DNA of 64,000 nt, taken from the NCBI GenBank assembly GCA_016786765.1, contig JAEUUZ010000003.1, positions 427,351-491,350 of the forward strand, read 5' to 3'. Below, in pieces: positions 63,914 to 64,000 of this stretch (the stretch's first letter is position 1; the number at the start of each line of letters is the position of its first letter). A program made the translations under genes and the position numbers. The notes under the pieces are model-generated. The model had not been told where the DNA came from. It made no database searches and saw nothing but the letters and a program-made list of their open reading frames with translations. The stretch comes from Chitinophagales bacterium. GTDB lineage: Bacteria > Bacteroidota > Bacteroidia > Chitinophagales > LD1.

Positions 63914-64000
63914 ATGGAATCTAAAAAGTATCAACGATTATGCTTTGCTGAGCGAGTGATTATTGAAACTCTGCTGAAACAAGAAAAAACCTATTCTTAC
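63914..64000 (+). CDS. IS30-family transposase, N-terminal fragment at window edge
   Basis: The 29 visible codons (ESKKYQRLCFAERVIIETLL and onward, ending in KTYSY) match the start of IS30 transposases: a KKYxxLxxxERxxIExLLKxxxS pattern that begins the N-terminal helix-turn-helix. The catalytic DDE domain lies outside the window, so intactness cannot be judged. Confidence 0.7.
   Translation, partial: MESKKYQRLCFAERVIIETLLKQEKTYSY

Larger units (their letters stand above)
63879..64000 (+). mobile_element. IS30-family insertion sequence, left end only
   Basis: The element begins about 63879, where kinase homology stops, and continues beyond the window. The first ORF starts 35 bases inside and matches the IS30 transposase N-terminus. 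The end contains an inverted pair GCAAC (63884-63888)/GTTGC (63909-63913). The exact terminal base and any target duplication need the right end. Confidence 0.6.

Noticed and set aside
1..64000. tRNA, rRNA and CRISPR genes
   Set aside because: Reading both strands by eye I found no T-loop-like tRNA pattern, no rRNA segment and no spaced repeat array; a covariance search would be needed to exclude a divergent tRNA.

Overview
The window is a chromosomal stretch of a low-GC member of the Bacteroidota. The evidence is the complete gldKLMN locus of the type IX secretion system (T9SS) preceded by a PorP/SprF protein, T9SS-type C-terminal sorting domains, a TonB receptor with an N-terminal carboxypeptidase-regulatory-like domain, near absence of Shine-Dalgarno sequences, and promoter-like TTG/TAnnTTTG motifs. 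The class cannot be fixed from the sequence alone; Chitinophagia, Sphingobacteriia or Flavobacteriia would all fit.

Layout. 0-1.6 kb: end of rsmA and an overlapping 2-hydroxyacid dehydrogenase. 1.7-11.4 kb: a cell-surface cluster with a TonB receptor, a 1365-residue secreted protein and a PorV-like barrel fused to an OmpA domain, closed by a strong terminator. 11.5-14.8 kb: greA, a HIT protein, and on the other strand hemW and a DUF1015 gene. 14.9-24.4 kb: an Omp85-like protein, a DUF4271 membrane protein, an alanine/lysine repeat ORF running out of frame into hemD, porP, then gldK, gldL, gldM, gldN and a terminator. 24.5-33.5 kb: lipase-like hydrolase, EEP-family hydrolase, histidine ammonia-lyase, NlpC/P60 protein, LTA-synthase-like protein and an M16 peptidase. 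33.6-35.8 kb: four small unfamiliar genes, including a retropepsin-like protease. 35.8-36.4 kb: a gene-free interval with a candidate small RNA and a long palindrome. 36.4-44.1 kb: a signalling block with an alpha-oxoamine synthase, three six-helix membrane histidine kinases and a LytTR regulator. 44.1-64 kb: dnaX, small lipoproteins, a beta-helix lipoprotein, an M4 metallopeptidase with T9SS tail, a membrane patatin, an arginase-family protein, htpG, dsbD, purQ, a six-to-ten-helix membrane protein, a secreted protein, and a LytTR regulator whose partner kinase is cut by an IS30-type element at the right edge.

How it fits together. GldKLMN with PorP forms the T9SS core; the M4 peptidase and probably the 1365-residue protein are its cargo, and the PorV-OmpA fusion looks like an outer-membrane partner that also grips peptidoglycan.

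The points most worth a second look are: (i) hemD has no in-frame ATG or GTG and its frame joins an eight-unit Ala/Lys/Pro repeat through a nine-A run that would allow a -1 shift; (ii) an operon of alpha-oxoamine synthase, six-helix histidine kinase and response regulator resembles the cqs/lqs quorum-sensing layout; (iii) an unrecognised ~100-nt small RNA candidate; (iv) the IS30 interruption of a LytS-type kinase.
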